Positions 6,841 to 15,738 of a stretch of DNA of 49,669 nt are shown here, piece after piece. Within the stretch, counting starts at the first letter, position 1. The number at the start of each line of letters is the position of its first letter. This stretch comes from Bacteroidales bacterium (GTDB taxonomy: Bacteria > Bacteroidota > Bacteroidia > Bacteroidales > SM23-62). The notes beneath the pieces were generated by a model. The model had not been told where the DNA came from. It did no database searches and was given only the letters and a program-made list of their open reading frames with translations. A program made the position numbers and the translations under genes. The stretch lies in assembly GCA_016783865.1 (NCBI GenBank), contig JADHVS010000006.1, positions 1 through 49,669 of the forward strand, read 5' to 3'.

Positions 6841-8637
6841 ATGGAAACATCCATTCAACAAATTATCGATAAATACCAGGCTGATCCAAAACGATTGATG
6901 GACATCTTGCTTGATATTCAACAGGAAAAAGGTCATATCCCCGTTGAAATCAACCAGAAATTAGCCAATGCTTTAGACATTTCAAAGGTAGATCTTGAGC
7001 AGACCATATCATTTTACCATTTCTTTTCCCAGAAATCCACCGGTAAATATTCAATATATCTGAACGATAGCGTGGTGGCTAACCTCATGGGCAGGGAAGC
7101 CATTGCAGAAACATTTGAGGAGGAAGCTGGTATCAAATTCGGGAATGTATCAACCGATGGTTCGATCGGTTTATTTAACACATCCTGTATCGGGATGAGC
7201 GACCAGGAACCCGCAGCCATAATCAATGGATTGATTTTTAATAACCTCACTTCTTTCAGGGTAAAGGAAATTGTGCGGGATATGAAGGAAGGAAAACCAA
7301 TCGGGGAAATGTTTAAGGCTAATTATGGTGATGGAAATAACAGTAATGAATTAATTCAATCTGTGGTCGGAAACCATATTAGAAGAAAAGGTCCGGTCAT
7401 TTGGGATGAACATGTGCCGGGTGAAGGATTAAAGAAGGCTGTGGAAAAAGATCCACAACAGGTGATCGATTCAGTAAAGATGTCGGACCTGAGAGGACGA
7501 GGAGGGGCCGGATTTCCGACAGGGTTGAAATGGGAATTCTGTTCGAAATTCAAGGATGACCAGAAATATATTTTTTGTAATGCTGACGAAGGTGAACCAG
7601 GAACATTTAAGGACAGGGTGATCCTGACAGAGATGCCCAGGCTGGTATTTGAAGGAATGGCCATTGCAGCATATGCAGTTGGCGCTACCCGGGGTATTAT
7701 TTACATCAGATATGAATACAAATACCTGCAAAAATATCTGGAACAGGCACTCGGGGAAATGAGGAAAGAAAAATTACTCGGGAAGGAGATCCTGGGTCAG
7801 AAAGATTTCAGTTTCGATATCCGGATTCAGTACGGAGCCGGGGCATATGTCTGTGGTGAGGAATCTGCATTACTTGAATCTGCTGAAGGAAAGCGCGGAG
7901 AACCCAGAGACCGGCCACCATTCCCGGTTGAAATGGGTTATCTGGGAAAGCCCACTATCATAAATAATGTTGAGACCTTCTGTTCAGTAGTAAAAATACT
8001 CAAAAATGGCCCCGACTGGTATAAGTCATTTGGAACCATTGAATCGAGCGGAACAAAACTTTTAAGTATCTCTGGCGATTGCCGCTACCCGGGAGTATAT
8101 GAACTGGAATGGGGTTTCAGTATATACGACATCATTGAAATGGTCGGTGCTCCGGATTGTCAGGCCGTACAGGTTGGAGGACCCTCAGGAATTCTTATCG
8201 GTCCAAACGATTTCAGAAGGAAGCTTTGCTATGAAGACCTTGCAACGGGAGGCTCACTGATCATATTCAATGACGATCGTGACCTGTTGAAAGATGTGGT
8301 TCTGGGTTTTACAGAATTCTTCATTGAGGAATCGTGTGGATCATGTTCAACATGCCGGAATGTACCAATCCTGCTGAAACAAAAACTTAAGAAGATCATA
8401 TCAGGAAATGGCGTTATGCAGGATATTGAAGATCTTGTTGAATGGAGCAAAATATTAAAATTCAGCAGGTGCGGTCTTGGTCTTACGGCAGCTAATCCGA
8501 TCACAACCAGCATCAGTAATTTCAAATACCTGTATGAAAAGAAGGTGCAGAAAGACAGGGAGTTTGACACTGGATTCAATCTCGCTGAGGCAGTCAAAGA
8601 ATCATGTGAAGCAGTTGGCCGTGAACCTAATGTATAA
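6841..8637 (+). CDS. hoxF: NAD-reducing hydrogenase diaphorase subunit HoxF (NuoE-NuoF fusion)
   Basis: This 598-residue flavoprotein exchanges electrons with NAD(H). The first ~150 residues are NuoE-like and the rest NuoF-like, with the FMN/NAD motifs RGRGGAGFP (about 218-226), NADEGEPGTF (about 247-256) and GAGAYVCGEESALL, and the N3 [4Fe-4S] ligands C499, C502, C505 and C544. Length and domain order match HoxF of group 3d hydrogenases rather than separate NuoE and NuoF. Three of the four [2Fe-2S] cysteine positions of the NuoE-like part are replaced; only the Cys of TSCIGMSD remains, so cluster N1a is probably missing. The gene is 28 bases after rex and 21 before hoxU. Confidence 0.9.
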   Translation: METSIQQIIDKYQADPKRLMDILLDIQQEKGHIPVEINQKLANALDISKVDLEQTISFYHFFSQKSTGKYSIYLNDSVVANLMGREAIAETFEEEAGIKFGNVSTDGSIGLFNTSCIGMSDQEPAAIINGLIFNNLTSFRVKEIVRDMKEGKPIGEMFKANYGDGNNSNELIQSVVGNHIRRKGPVIWDEHVPGEGLKKAVEKDPQQVIDSVKMSDLRGRGGAGFPTGLKWEFCSKFKDDQKYIFCNADEGEPGTFKDRVILTEMPRLVFEGMAIAAYAVGATRGIIYIRYEYKYLQKYLEQALGEMRKEKLLGKEILGQKDFSFDIRIQYGAGAYVCGEESALLESAEGKRGEPRDRPPFPVEMGYLGKPTIINNVETFCSVVKILKNGPDWYKSFGTIESSGTKLLSISGDCRYPGVYELEWGFSIYDIIEMVGAPDCQAVQVGGPSGILIGPNDFRRKLCYEDLATGGSLIIFNDDRDLLKDVVLGFTEFFIEESCGSCSTCRNVPILLKQKLKKIISGNGVMQDIEDLVEWSKILKFSRCGLGLTAANPITTSISNFKYLYEKKVQKDREFDTGFNLAEAVKESCEAVGREPNV

Positions 8638-8658
8638 GAAAAGCAAACCAATAATAAA

Positions 8659-9366
8659 ATGGAAAAAACAATCAATTTTACCATCGACGGTAAAGAGTGT
8701 TCCACCGAAGAAGGAAAATACCTTGTTGAAGCAGCTAAAGAAAATGGTGTCTTTATTCCAACCCTGTGCAACTATGAAGGATTAAAACCCAAAGGTTCAT
8801 GCCGGATCTGCACGGTTAAGGTGAAGGGTCGCCTGATGACTGCATGTACCTCACCCGTCCAGGAAGGTATGGTAGTAGAAAACAATATAGAAGAACTCAA
8901 TGAAATCAGAAGATCGATTATCGAACTTTTATTCGTTTCAGGAAATCATTTTTGTCCTGCCTGCGAGAAGAGTGGAAATTGCGAACTTCAGGCCCTGGCT
9001 TACAGGTACCAGATGATGGCACCCCGGTTTCCGTTTCTTTTCCCACAGAAAGAAGTGGATGCATCCCATCCAAAGATAATAAAGGATCAGAACCGTTGCA
9101 TCCTGTGTAAAAGATGCATTCGCGGTATCACAGACGACCAGGGCAGAAGTATTTTCGCCTATAGGAACAGAAGCAACAAAAGCCTTGTAGTAGTTGATCC
9201 GGGGCTTGCTGCACAACTCACCGAGGAAAAGGCAAAGGAAGCCATGGATATTTGTCCTGTAGGATCCATCCTGGTCAGAGAAAAAGGATTTGATATACCC
9301 ATTGGAGAACGGAAGTATGACAAGGCTCCGATTGGTAGTGAATTTGAACAAACAATAAAAGAATAA
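8659..9366 (+). CDS. hoxU: NAD-reducing hydrogenase Fe-S subunit HoxU (NuoG N-terminus-like)
   Basis: This 235-residue electron-relay subunit links HoxF to HoxYH. Ligands are visible in order: a plant-type [2Fe-2S] set C37, C48, C51, C63; a His-Cys3 [4Fe-4S] set H97, C99, C102, C108; and a ferredoxin-like set C147, C150, C153 with C199. The length matches HoxU (about 235) and is much shorter than full NuoG. It lies 21 bases after hoxF and six before hoxY, so the genes are almost certainly one transcript. No HoxE gene is present in the cluster. Confidence 0.9.
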   Translation: MEKTINFTIDGKECSTEEGKYLVEAAKENGVFIPTLCNYEGLKPKGSCRICTVKVKGRLMTACTSPVQEGMVVENNIEELNEIRRSIIELLFVSGNHFCPACEKSGNCELQALAYRYQMMAPRFPFLFPQKEVDASHPKIIKDQNRCILCKRCIRGITDDQGRSIFAYRNRSNKSLVVVDPGLAAQLTEEKAKEAMDICPVGSILVREKGFDIPIGERKYDKAPIGSEFEQTIKE

Positions 9367-9372
9367 TATATC

Positions 9373-9921
9373 ATGAGTAAACCAGTAGTAGCAACAACAT
9401 CACTGGCAGGATGCTTTGGATGTCACATGTCGATCCTCGATATCGATGAAAGGATCCTGGATCTCATCGAACTGGTTGAGTTTCACAAATCACCCATCGA
9501 TGACATCAAAACATTTACCAAACAGTGTGATATAGGTCTCATTGAAGGAGGATGCGCTAATAGTGAAAATGTACACGTCCTGAAAGAATTCAGGAAACAC
9601 TGCAACATCCTGGTATCGGTTGGCGAATGCGCCATTATGGGAGGTTTGCCTGCCTTGCGAAACGGTATACCAATTAAGGAATGTCTTCGTGAAGCATACC
9701 TTACAGGCCCCTCTGTCACAGCCAACCATGAACACATCATCCCCAATGATGAGGAATTACCAATGCTCCTGGATAAGGTTTATCCCAATCAGGAAATTGT
9801 TAAAATCGATTACTACCTGCCCGGATGTCCTCCAAGGGCCGACCTCATATGGGATACGCTTGTAGCACTTATTAAAGGTACAGAATTAAACCTGTCTTAC
9901 GAAGTAATAAAATTTGATTAA
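9373..9921 (+). CDS. hoxY: NAD-reducing [NiFe]-hydrogenase small subunit HoxY
   Basis: This 182-residue small subunit carries only the proximal [4Fe-4S] cluster: C14 and C17 (AGCFGCHMSILD), C86 in GECAIMGG and C152 in LPGCPP. It lacks the C-terminal two-cluster extension present in the Mvh-type small subunit at the start of the window. It has no signal peptide and is cytoplasmic. It sits between hoxU and hoxH with short gaps. Confidence 0.92.
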   Translation: MSKPVVATTSLAGCFGCHMSILDIDERILDLIELVEFHKSPIDDIKTFTKQCDIGLIEGGCANSENVHVLKEFRKHCNILVSVGECAIMGGLPALRNGIPIKECLREAYLTGPSVTANHEHIIPNDEELPMLLDKVYPNQEIVKIDYYLPGCPPRADLIWDTLVALIKGTELNLSYEVIKFD

Positions 9922-9942
9922 TCTAAAAACCAGGAAATAATA

Positions 9943-11394
9943 ATGGGACGTAAAATAACAATTGAACCAGTCACACGGGTTGAAGGACACGGCAAAGTAA
10001 CCATTCATCTTGACGACGATAATAATGTAGCACAAACCCGTTTGCATATTGTTGAGTTCAGGGGATTTGAACGATTTGTCCAGGGCCGTCCATACTGGGA
10101 GATGCCAGTGTTGGTCCAGCGGCTCTGCGGAATCTGTCCTGTCTCTCACCACCTGGCAGCAGCCAAAGCCCTCGATGTGATCGTCGGCGCTGGCACAGGC
10201 GATGGCCTTACCCCTACCGGTGAAAAAATGAGAAGGTTGATGCATTACGGACAAATTTTCCAGTCACATGCACTCCACTTTTTCCACCTGGCTTCACCCG
10301 ATTTGCTATTTGGCATTGATGGTGATCCGCTCAAGAGAAACATCATCGGTGTAGCTATGGAACATAAAGATCTTGCTGTGCAGGGTGTTATGATGCGGAA
10401 ATTCGGACAGGAAATCATAGAAGCCACTGCCGGTAAAAAAATCCACGGGACCGGAGCCATCCCCGGAGGTATCAATAAACATCTTTCAGAAGAAGAGAGG
10501 GACCGCTTCCTGAAGGGCGATGACCCGATGAATGTTGATAAGATGATCGAATGGTCAGTCGCCGCTATCGATTTCTTTAAAGACTACCATAAAAAGAACA
10601 GGGACCTGGTAGACCAGTTTGCGGATTTTCCATCCAATTTCCTGAGCCTTGTCCGTAAAGATGGTGCCATGGACCTGTACCACGGGGTTTTGCGTGCTGT
10701 GGATCCTGAGGGTAAAAAGATCCTTCATGATGTGGATTATCAAAATTACCTGGATTATATCGACGAAGAGGTCAGGTCATGGAGCTACATGAAATTTCCC
10801 TACCTGAAAGAATTCGGAAAAAAACAGGGTTGGTATACGGTAGGACCATTGGGAAGGATCAATACGGCTGATTTTATTCCTACCCCGCTCGCCCAGAAAG
10901 CATTTGAGGAATTCAGGGCTTATAATAACGGCAAACCAAGCTGTAAATCAATGCACATGCACTGGGCAAGGTTGATTGAGGTCCTCCATTCTGCAGAAAT
11001 GATGAAAGAATTGCTTGAGGACCCGGATATCGTTAAAGGCGAACTGGTAGTAAAAGGTCAGAAAAGAAGTTCCGGTGTCGGGGTTATTGAAGCCCCGAGA
11101 GGTACATTGTTCCACCATTACGAGATCAATGGTAAAGACCAGATCACGATGGCTAACCTGATCGTCTCCACAACCAATAACAACCAACCTATGAATGAGG
11201 CCGTTAACATTATTGCCAAAAACTATATGTCCGGGCAGACGGAGATAACAGAACCGATGATGAATGCGGTTGAGGTGGGAATACGTGCATACGATCCGTG
11301 CCTGAGTTGTGCCACGCATGCTTTTGGCCAGATGCCACTGGAAGTATCCCTCTTTGATGCCAACAACAACCTGATCGATTTTAAAAAGAAATAA
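9943..11394 (+). CDS. hoxH: NAD-reducing [NiFe]-hydrogenase large subunit HoxH
   Basis: This 483-residue catalytic subunit reversibly oxidises H2 in the cytoplasm. The N-terminus has ITIEPVTRVEGHGKVTIHL; the nickel ligands are C62 and C65 (LCGICPVSHH) and C453 and C456 (DPCLSCATH). A 24-residue tail follows His459, the expected substrate of the protease encoded next. With HoxF, HoxU and HoxY it forms the group 3d complex. It begins 21 bases after hoxY. Confidence 0.93.
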   Translation: MGRKITIEPVTRVEGHGKVTIHLDDDNNVAQTRLHIVEFRGFERFVQGRPYWEMPVLVQRLCGICPVSHHLAAAKALDVIVGAGTGDGLTPTGEKMRRLMHYGQIFQSHALHFFHLASPDLLFGIDGDPLKRNIIGVAMEHKDLAVQGVMMRKFGQEIIEATAGKKIHGTGAIPGGINKHLSEEERDRFLKGDDPMNVDKMIEWSVAAIDFFKDYHKKNRDLVDQFADFPSNFLSLVRKDGAMDLYHGVLRAVDPEGKKILHDVDYQNYLDYIDEEVRSWSYMKFPYLKEFGKKQGWYTVGPLGRINTADFIPTPLAQKAFEEFRAYNNGKPSCKSMHMHWARLIEVLHSAEMMKELLEDPDIVKGELVVKGQKRSSGVGVIEAPRGTLFHHYEINGKDQITMANLIVSTTNNNQPMNEAVNIIAKNYMSGQTEITEPMMNAVEVGIRAYDPCLSCATHAFGQMPLEVSLFDANNNLIDFKKK

Positions 11395-11399
11395 TCAGC

Positions 11400-11870
11400 T
11401 TGCCAGATCCCAGACGCATATTGATTTACGCCTACGGAAATCCTGGCAGACAGGACGACGGTTTGGGGAACAGGCTTGTTGAAGAGATGGAAGAATGGAT
11501 CAGGGAAAAAAGGATCACCAATGTCGCCCTGGAAAGCAATTACCAGTTAAACATTGAAGATGCCTATAACATTTCAGAAAAAGACCTTGTAATTTTTGTG
11601 GATGCTTCTGTCGAAGATATCGACGGCATCCACTTTTCTCCTGTAGAGCCCTCTGAAGGCCGTTCCGAATTTACAACGCATTCTGCCTCCCCTGCATTCG
11701 TGCTGGCCCTGTGTCATAAGATTTATAACAACCACCCTGAGACTTACCTGCTCCAGATCAGGGGTTATGAATGGGAATTTAAGGAAGTCCTTTCCGACAG
11801 GGCCAGGAGAAACCTTCATAAAGCCACTGCATTTTTAAAGGATTACATCGCAAAATATCAATCCACCTGA
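11400..11870 (+). CDS. hoxW: Hydrogenase maturation protease, HoxW-type
   Basis: This 156-residue endopeptidase has the motif YAYGNPGRQDDGLG near the N-terminus, an Asp in VIFVDASVED and a His in FTTHSASPAFVL. GNxxRxDDGxG is typical of HoxW-like proteases, which trim the HoxH tail after nickel insertion. It lies five bases after hoxH. No ATG fits the start: the frame opens with TTG at 11400, which places the beta-strand ILIYAYG at the normal distance from the N-terminus, so TTG is probably the true start. It closes the hox operon. Confidence 0.86.
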   Translation: MPDPRRILIYAYGNPGRQDDGLGNRLVEEMEEWIREKRITNVALESNYQLNIEDAYNISEKDLVIFVDASVEDIDGIHFSPVEPSEGRSEFTTHSASPAFVLALCHKIYNNHPETYLLQIRGYEWEFKEVLSDRARRNLHKATAFLKDYIAKYQST

Positions 11871-11871
11871 T

Positions 11872-11904
11872 TTTGGCATTTAATATTTATTTGCTTTAAC
11901 TTTA
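11872..11904 (+). promoter_or_regulatory. Possible promoter of the T9SS-exported protein gene
   Basis: TTTG at 11872-11875 and TAACTTTA at 11897-11904 are separated by 21 bases, the spacing of Bacteroidota promoters (TTTG, then TAnnTTTG). The last base of the -7 box departs from consensus. Transcription would begin about 17 bases before the ATG at 11928. Confidence 0.4.
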
Positions 11905-11927
11905 CTTCTCTTTATGAAGTTATAAAA

Positions 11928-13676
11928 ATGAAATTCTATACACCCGTATTTATTGTCATCAGCACCCTGGCTGCCGGGTCCGTTCAATTAATGGGTCAAA
12001 CAACCTACCAGTATTTTATGTCGACCGATACCTTGGTTGCCGGAGATACTACGGCGATTTTGTGTAATATTGGTTTCATTGCAGATCATGATAAATTGCA
12101 AACCCTGCTTCATCTCAATACTTATGATGAAAATTGCGATAATTACGGGGACACGATCCACCACATTGATTCTGAACAGTATGATGATACAATAATCTCA
12201 GTGACCTTTTTTATACCACCCGGAACATGTTCATCAAAATACCAGCTATGGATAACAGATCCAACTCATCCTGATATAAAATACATATATGATTCAATCA
12301 CAATATTGAATCCTCCAGGTCTAATACAATCCCCTGTTGATCAGCAGATTTGTCAGGGGGAGGAAGCGACTGTTACATCCGGCTTCTCGGATTGTAAAAC
12401 ATGCCAATATCAATGGTTTAAAAACAATGATTCCATTCACGGAGCAAACCAGCCGGATTTGATCCTTTCAAACTTTTCACCGTCTGATACTGGTTCCTAC
12501 TATTGTGCGGCTTTCAACCAATGGGGAACCGTATCAACCGATATAGCCCGGTTGGAGATTTTATCAGTGCCCGGTAAACCGTCAATCCCGGAAGGGATCA
12601 GCACTATCTGCCAGGGTATTGTAAGCACCGGTTACCATATTCCTGCAATGCCGGATGTAACCTTATATACCTGGTCACTGTTTCCGCCCGAGGCGGGTAT
12701 TCTTGATTATACAGATACAACAGCAGATGTCACCTGGGACCAGGATTTCAGCGGACATGCGAAATTATTGGTCAAAGTAAAAAACGGCAATTGCCGTGGA
12801 CCCAATTCTGATACCCTGGATATTTTTATCGCCGGGCCACAGGAAGGGCCTGAGATATGTATCGTCGGGGTGGATGCGGAAAGTGGTAAAAACTTGGTGG
12901 TCTGGGAAAAACTCCCGGGATCGGCTATTCTAAACTACATCATATACCGGGAAACAAACCAGGCGGGCATTTATTTACCGCTCGACACCATTGATGCGGA
13001 TGAAATCAGCGTATATGTGGATGCTACCTCAACGCCCGAATGGGTCTCCCAAAGGTATAAGCTAAGCCTGATAGATACCTGTGGATTTGAATCGGAACTG
13101 AGCACCCCCCATAAAACCATTCACCTCACCAACAACATGGCGGCCATTGGTAAGGTTAACCTGATATGGGATGGCTATGAAGGATTTGCTTTTTTGAGCT
13201 ACAATCTTTACCATGGCCCTCATCCCGATTCCATGGGATACATCAACACAGTGCCGAGTAATGTATTCATCTATTCCAATATAGTACCCTGCCCGGGCGA
13301 TAATTTCTTCCAGATAGAAGCGATCCATCCTGAAGGGTGCACTCCATCTCTTAAGTCAATCAATTATGGATCCTCCAGATCAAATATCCTTTATGTTGAA
13401 ACGGAAGAAGTGATCGAAGGGATTTCAGAACAACCTGATTCAGACATAACAATATTCCCTTCTCCCGCACGGGATATGGTAACCATTGCGATCCCCAATT
13501 ACAAAAAACCTGTCCGGGCAATGCTGGTTAATGTCTCCGGCCAATTGTTACAGGAATTCATTATTGAATCAGGATCTTATGAATTGGATATTTCATCCTT
13601 CCCGGAAGGTTTGTATATCCTTCATCTTAATAAGGGGAATAATTCCCTGAAAGCCAAAATCATTAAATCCCGATAA
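11928..13676 (+). CDS. Secreted Ig-like protein with type IX secretion sorting domain
   Basis: This 582-residue protein has an N-terminal signal peptide (residues 1-~24, hydrophobic VFIVISTLAAGSV). An Ig-like domain with a conserved Cys...Trp...YYC pattern (around residues 138-208, CQYQWFKN to GSYYCAAFN) is followed by PKD/Ig-like and fibronectin-like repeats. A C-terminal sorting domain from about residue 507 has IFPSPARD and ends in the LYILHL...KAKIIKSR pattern. Such proteins are exported by the Bacteroidota type IX system and anchored or released at the surface. There is no catalytic domain, so it is probably adhesive or structural. It lies alone between the hox operon and a pseudogene. 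Confidence 0.85.
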   Translation: MKFYTPVFIVISTLAAGSVQLMGQTTYQYFMSTDTLVAGDTTAILCNIGFIADHDKLQTLLHLNTYDENCDNYGDTIHHIDSEQYDDTIISVTFFIPPGTCSSKYQLWITDPTHPDIKYIYDSITILNPPGLIQSPVDQQICQGEEATVTSGFSDCKTCQYQWFKNNDSIHGANQPDLILSNFSPSDTGSYYCAAFNQWGTVSTDIARLEILSVPGKPSIPEGISTICQGIVSTGYHIPAMPDVTLYTWSLFPPEAGILDYTDTTADVTWDQDFSGHAKLLVKVKNGNCRGPNSDTLDIFIAGPQEGPEICIVGVDAESGKNLVVWEKLPGSAILNYIIYRETNQAGIYLPLDTIDADEISVYVDATSTPEWVSQRYKLSLIDTCGFESELSTPHKTIHLTNNMAAIGKVNLIWDGYEGFAFLSYNLYHGPHPDSMGYINTVPSNVFIYSNIVPCPGDNFFQIEAIHPEGCTPSLKSINYGSSRSNILYVETEEVIEGISEQPDSDITIFPSPARDMVTIAIPNYKKPVRAMLVNVSGQLLQEFIIESGSYELDISSFPEGLYILHLNKGNNSLKAKIIKSR

Positions 13677-13687
13677 AGCGGGTTTTA
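13668..13687 (+). terminator. Weak terminator-like hairpin after the T9SS protein gene
   Basis: CCCG/CGGG arms with a six-base loop overlap the stop codon of the preceding gene and are followed by TTTTAT. The stem is only four G:C pairs, so efficiency is doubtful. Confidence 0.35.
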
Positions 13688-13801
13688 TCTATTGAGGATA
13701 ATTTAGGACCTTTAACTCCTTTTTATAACTTTCCCCCTTGAAATTACGTCTGAATTTATCGTAAATTTGCACCTCGTATTTGAAAAAGTAAGGATTTGAA
13801 C

Positions 13802-13912
13802 AATTGACTCTCCTCGCAGCAAGCTGCGAGGAATCATCGATCCTTTATATAAATTTTTAATTGCGCTCGCTAACCCCGCAGCAAGCTACGGGGAATGCGC
13901 TCGCAGGATTCA
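13802..13912. repeat. REP-like element, copy 2 (short form)
   Basis: 13802-13895 are identical to 5423-5516 and 13896-13912 to 5544-5560, lacking the 27 bases between them in copy 1. Both hairpins are conserved. The right edge abuts the first recognisable codon of a ruined ferredoxin-NADP reductase gene, and the ATG at 13895 that opens the residual frame lies inside the repeat. The element has therefore replaced the original 5' end and promoter of that gene. Confidence 0.85.
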
Positions 13913-14253
13913 ATTATATCTGTAAAAGAGGTTGATTACCTTACTCCAACCACCTATATTCTCCGACTGGAAAGAAAGAACCTGAGTTTCCAGTCGGGAC
14001 AATATATTTCTCTTGGTCTGCCCGGAGATACTGAAAAAAGGATTATATGGATAACAGGTACATACTTTGTACAACAAAAGATCCGCAGGGGACTTTTCAC
14101 GGGCGTGTAACCGATTATATCCGGAGTAACGCGGTGAATAAGGACACCCTTTGTTACCTTTGCGGCTACAGTAATATGATTCATGATGCATATGATATCC
14201 TCACAGAGCAGGGTGTTCCATCAGAGAATCTGAATGCGGAAGTATATTTTTAA
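13913..14253 (+). pseudogene. Ferredoxin-NADP reductase-family pseudogene (5' replaced, internal deletion, frameshift)
   Basis: Two fragments in different frames read as the beginning and end of one FNR-family protein. The first (from 13913, IISVKEVDYLTPTTYILRL ... FQSGQYISLGLPGDTEKR) is the FAD-binding start. The second (from about 14047, YILCTTKDPQGTFHGRV ... LCYLCGYSNMIHDAYDIL ... AEVYF) is the C-terminal NAD(P)-binding end with the CGxxxM signature. About 120 residues between them, including most of the FAD- and nucleotide-binding core, are missing, and the frame changes around 14035-14050. The start codon region is REP-like repeat. The product cannot be functional. It lies nine bases before the miaB-like gene, so it may once have been the first gene of that operon. 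Confidence 0.8.
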
Positions 14254-14262
14254 GCGGGAAAC

Positions 14263-15738
14263 ATGAAATACCACCTGGTCACATTGGGTTGCCAGATGAA
14301 CAAATCAGACAGTGAACGTGTCAGAACGGTCATTGAACAGATGGGGTATGCATGGACCGACCAGGAAGATCAGGCCGATATGCTGGGAATCCTTTCCTGT
14401 TCGGTCAGACAAAAAGCCATCGACAAGGTGTATTCCCGCATTCATAAATGGAACCACTGGAAGAAAAACAAAAACCTGATCTCTTTTGTCACGGGATGTG
14501 TTTTGCCGTCTGATAAGGAGAAATTCCTTAAGCTGTTCGATCTTGTCTTTACTATGGACGATCTGCCGGAACTGGAGTCAATCATCAGACAATATGGCAT
14601 TGTAACTCCACTGGGCATTGCAGCAAAACAGGAGAAACCAGAACTGAATCTACCGGACAACAAACTGGCATTGGAACCTGGATCTGAAACATTGGAACTT
14701 ACTTCTCTGGCGGAACATCAGGAAAAAATACAGGCATATGAACCCGGGCAACTGAAACCTGTAAAGTATATTGAACTGGGAAGTTTCTGGAAAGTCAATC
14801 CAACCTACACCTCAGGATTTGAAGCATTCGTCCCCATACAAAACGGATGCGATAAATTCTGCACATTTTGTGCTGTACCTTACACAAGAGGAAGGGAGGT
14901 TTCCAGACCATCCGGTGAGATCCTTGAAGAAATTAAAAACCTGATCGACCAGGAATACAGATCGATTACTCTTCTGGGACAAAACGTTAATTCCTATGGG
15001 CTGGAAAAGAAGGGAGATGAAATCTCTTTCTCTGATTTGCTGGATAAGATTGGAATGGTTGGAGATGCCAGCGGCAAAAAGGTCTGGATCTACTTTACAT
15101 CTCCGCATCCTAAAGACATGACTGAGGAGGTGATCAGGGTAATTGGTAAATATAAATGCCTTGCAAAACAGATTCACCTGCCAATCCAGTCTGGTGATGA
15201 GAAGGTACTTATCAAAATGAACAGGAACCATTCTGTTGCCAAATACAGGGATATCATTCATGCCATTCAAAAACATATTCCTCAGTCAACCATTTTTACA
15301 GATATTATTGTCGGTTTCACCGGAGAAACTGAAAAACAATTTGAGAACACCCGTAAGGTCATGGAAGAGTTTAAATACAACATGGCCTACATTGCCATGT
15401 ACTCGCCGCGTCCGGGAGCGGTAAGTTCAAGGTGGGTCGATGATATTCCTGTTGAAATGAAAAAAGAACGACTGCATATTCTATCCGAAGAATTAAAAAA
15501 ACATTCCAGGGTGCACAATGAGCAATTAACAGGAAAAATGATCACTGTTCTTGTCACCGGTTTTGACAGGAAACCGGGATTTCTTTCCGGATATACCGAA
15601 GGAAGGATCATAGTAAGATTTAAATCCGGTCAAGAAGAATTAATAGGGAAATTTGTGGTAGTGGAGATTGACTCAGCTGCTGATTTCTCAGTGGAAGGCA
15701 AGTTGGCAGATGTAAAAGAACCTGAGAAGATTAGGTGA
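14263..15738 (+). CDS. miaB: tRNA methylthiotransferase, MiaB family
   Basis: This 491-residue radical SAM enzyme would add the methylthio group to i6A37 in tRNA. N-terminal domain ligands are C10 (LGCQMN), C46 (SCSVR) and C79 (TGCVL); the radical-SAM triad C196, C200, C203 lies in GCDKFCTFC; a C-terminal TRAM domain follows. The radical-SAM cysteines lie about 40 residues later than in E. coli MiaB because of an acidic, low-complexity linker (about 115-180). The CSVR motif favours MiaB over RimO or MtaB. The stop is shared with the next gene by overlap, indicating coupling. The linker and the divergent N-terminus make exact substrate assignment less certain. Confidence 0.8.
   Translation: MKYHLVTLGCQMNKSDSERVRTVIEQMGYAWTDQEDQADMLGILSCSVRQKAIDKVYSRIHKWNHWKKNKNLISFVTGCVLPSDKEKFLKLFDLVFTMDDLPELESIIRQYGIVTPLGIAAKQEKPELNLPDNKLALEPGSETLELTSLAEHQEKIQAYEPGQLKPVKYIELGSFWKVNPTYTSGFEAFVPIQNGCDKFCTFCAVPYTRGREVSRPSGEILEEIKNLIDQEYRSITLLGQNVNSYGLEKKGDEISFSDLLDKIGMVGDASGKKVWIYFTSPHPKDMTEEVIRVIGKYKCLAKQIHLPIQSGDEKVLIKMNRNHSVAKYRDIIHAIQKHIPQSTIFTDIIVGFTGETEKQFENTRKVMEEFKYNMAYIAMYSPRPGAVSSRWVDDIPVEMKKERLHILSEELKKHSRVHNEQLTGKMITVLVTGFDRKPGFLSGYTEGRIIVRFKSGQEELIGKFVVVEIDSAADFSVEGKLADVKEPEKIR

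Noticed and set aside
8229..8771. 180-residue frame antisense to hoxF/hoxU
   Set aside because: No motif; it is covered by two strongly supported genes on the other strand.
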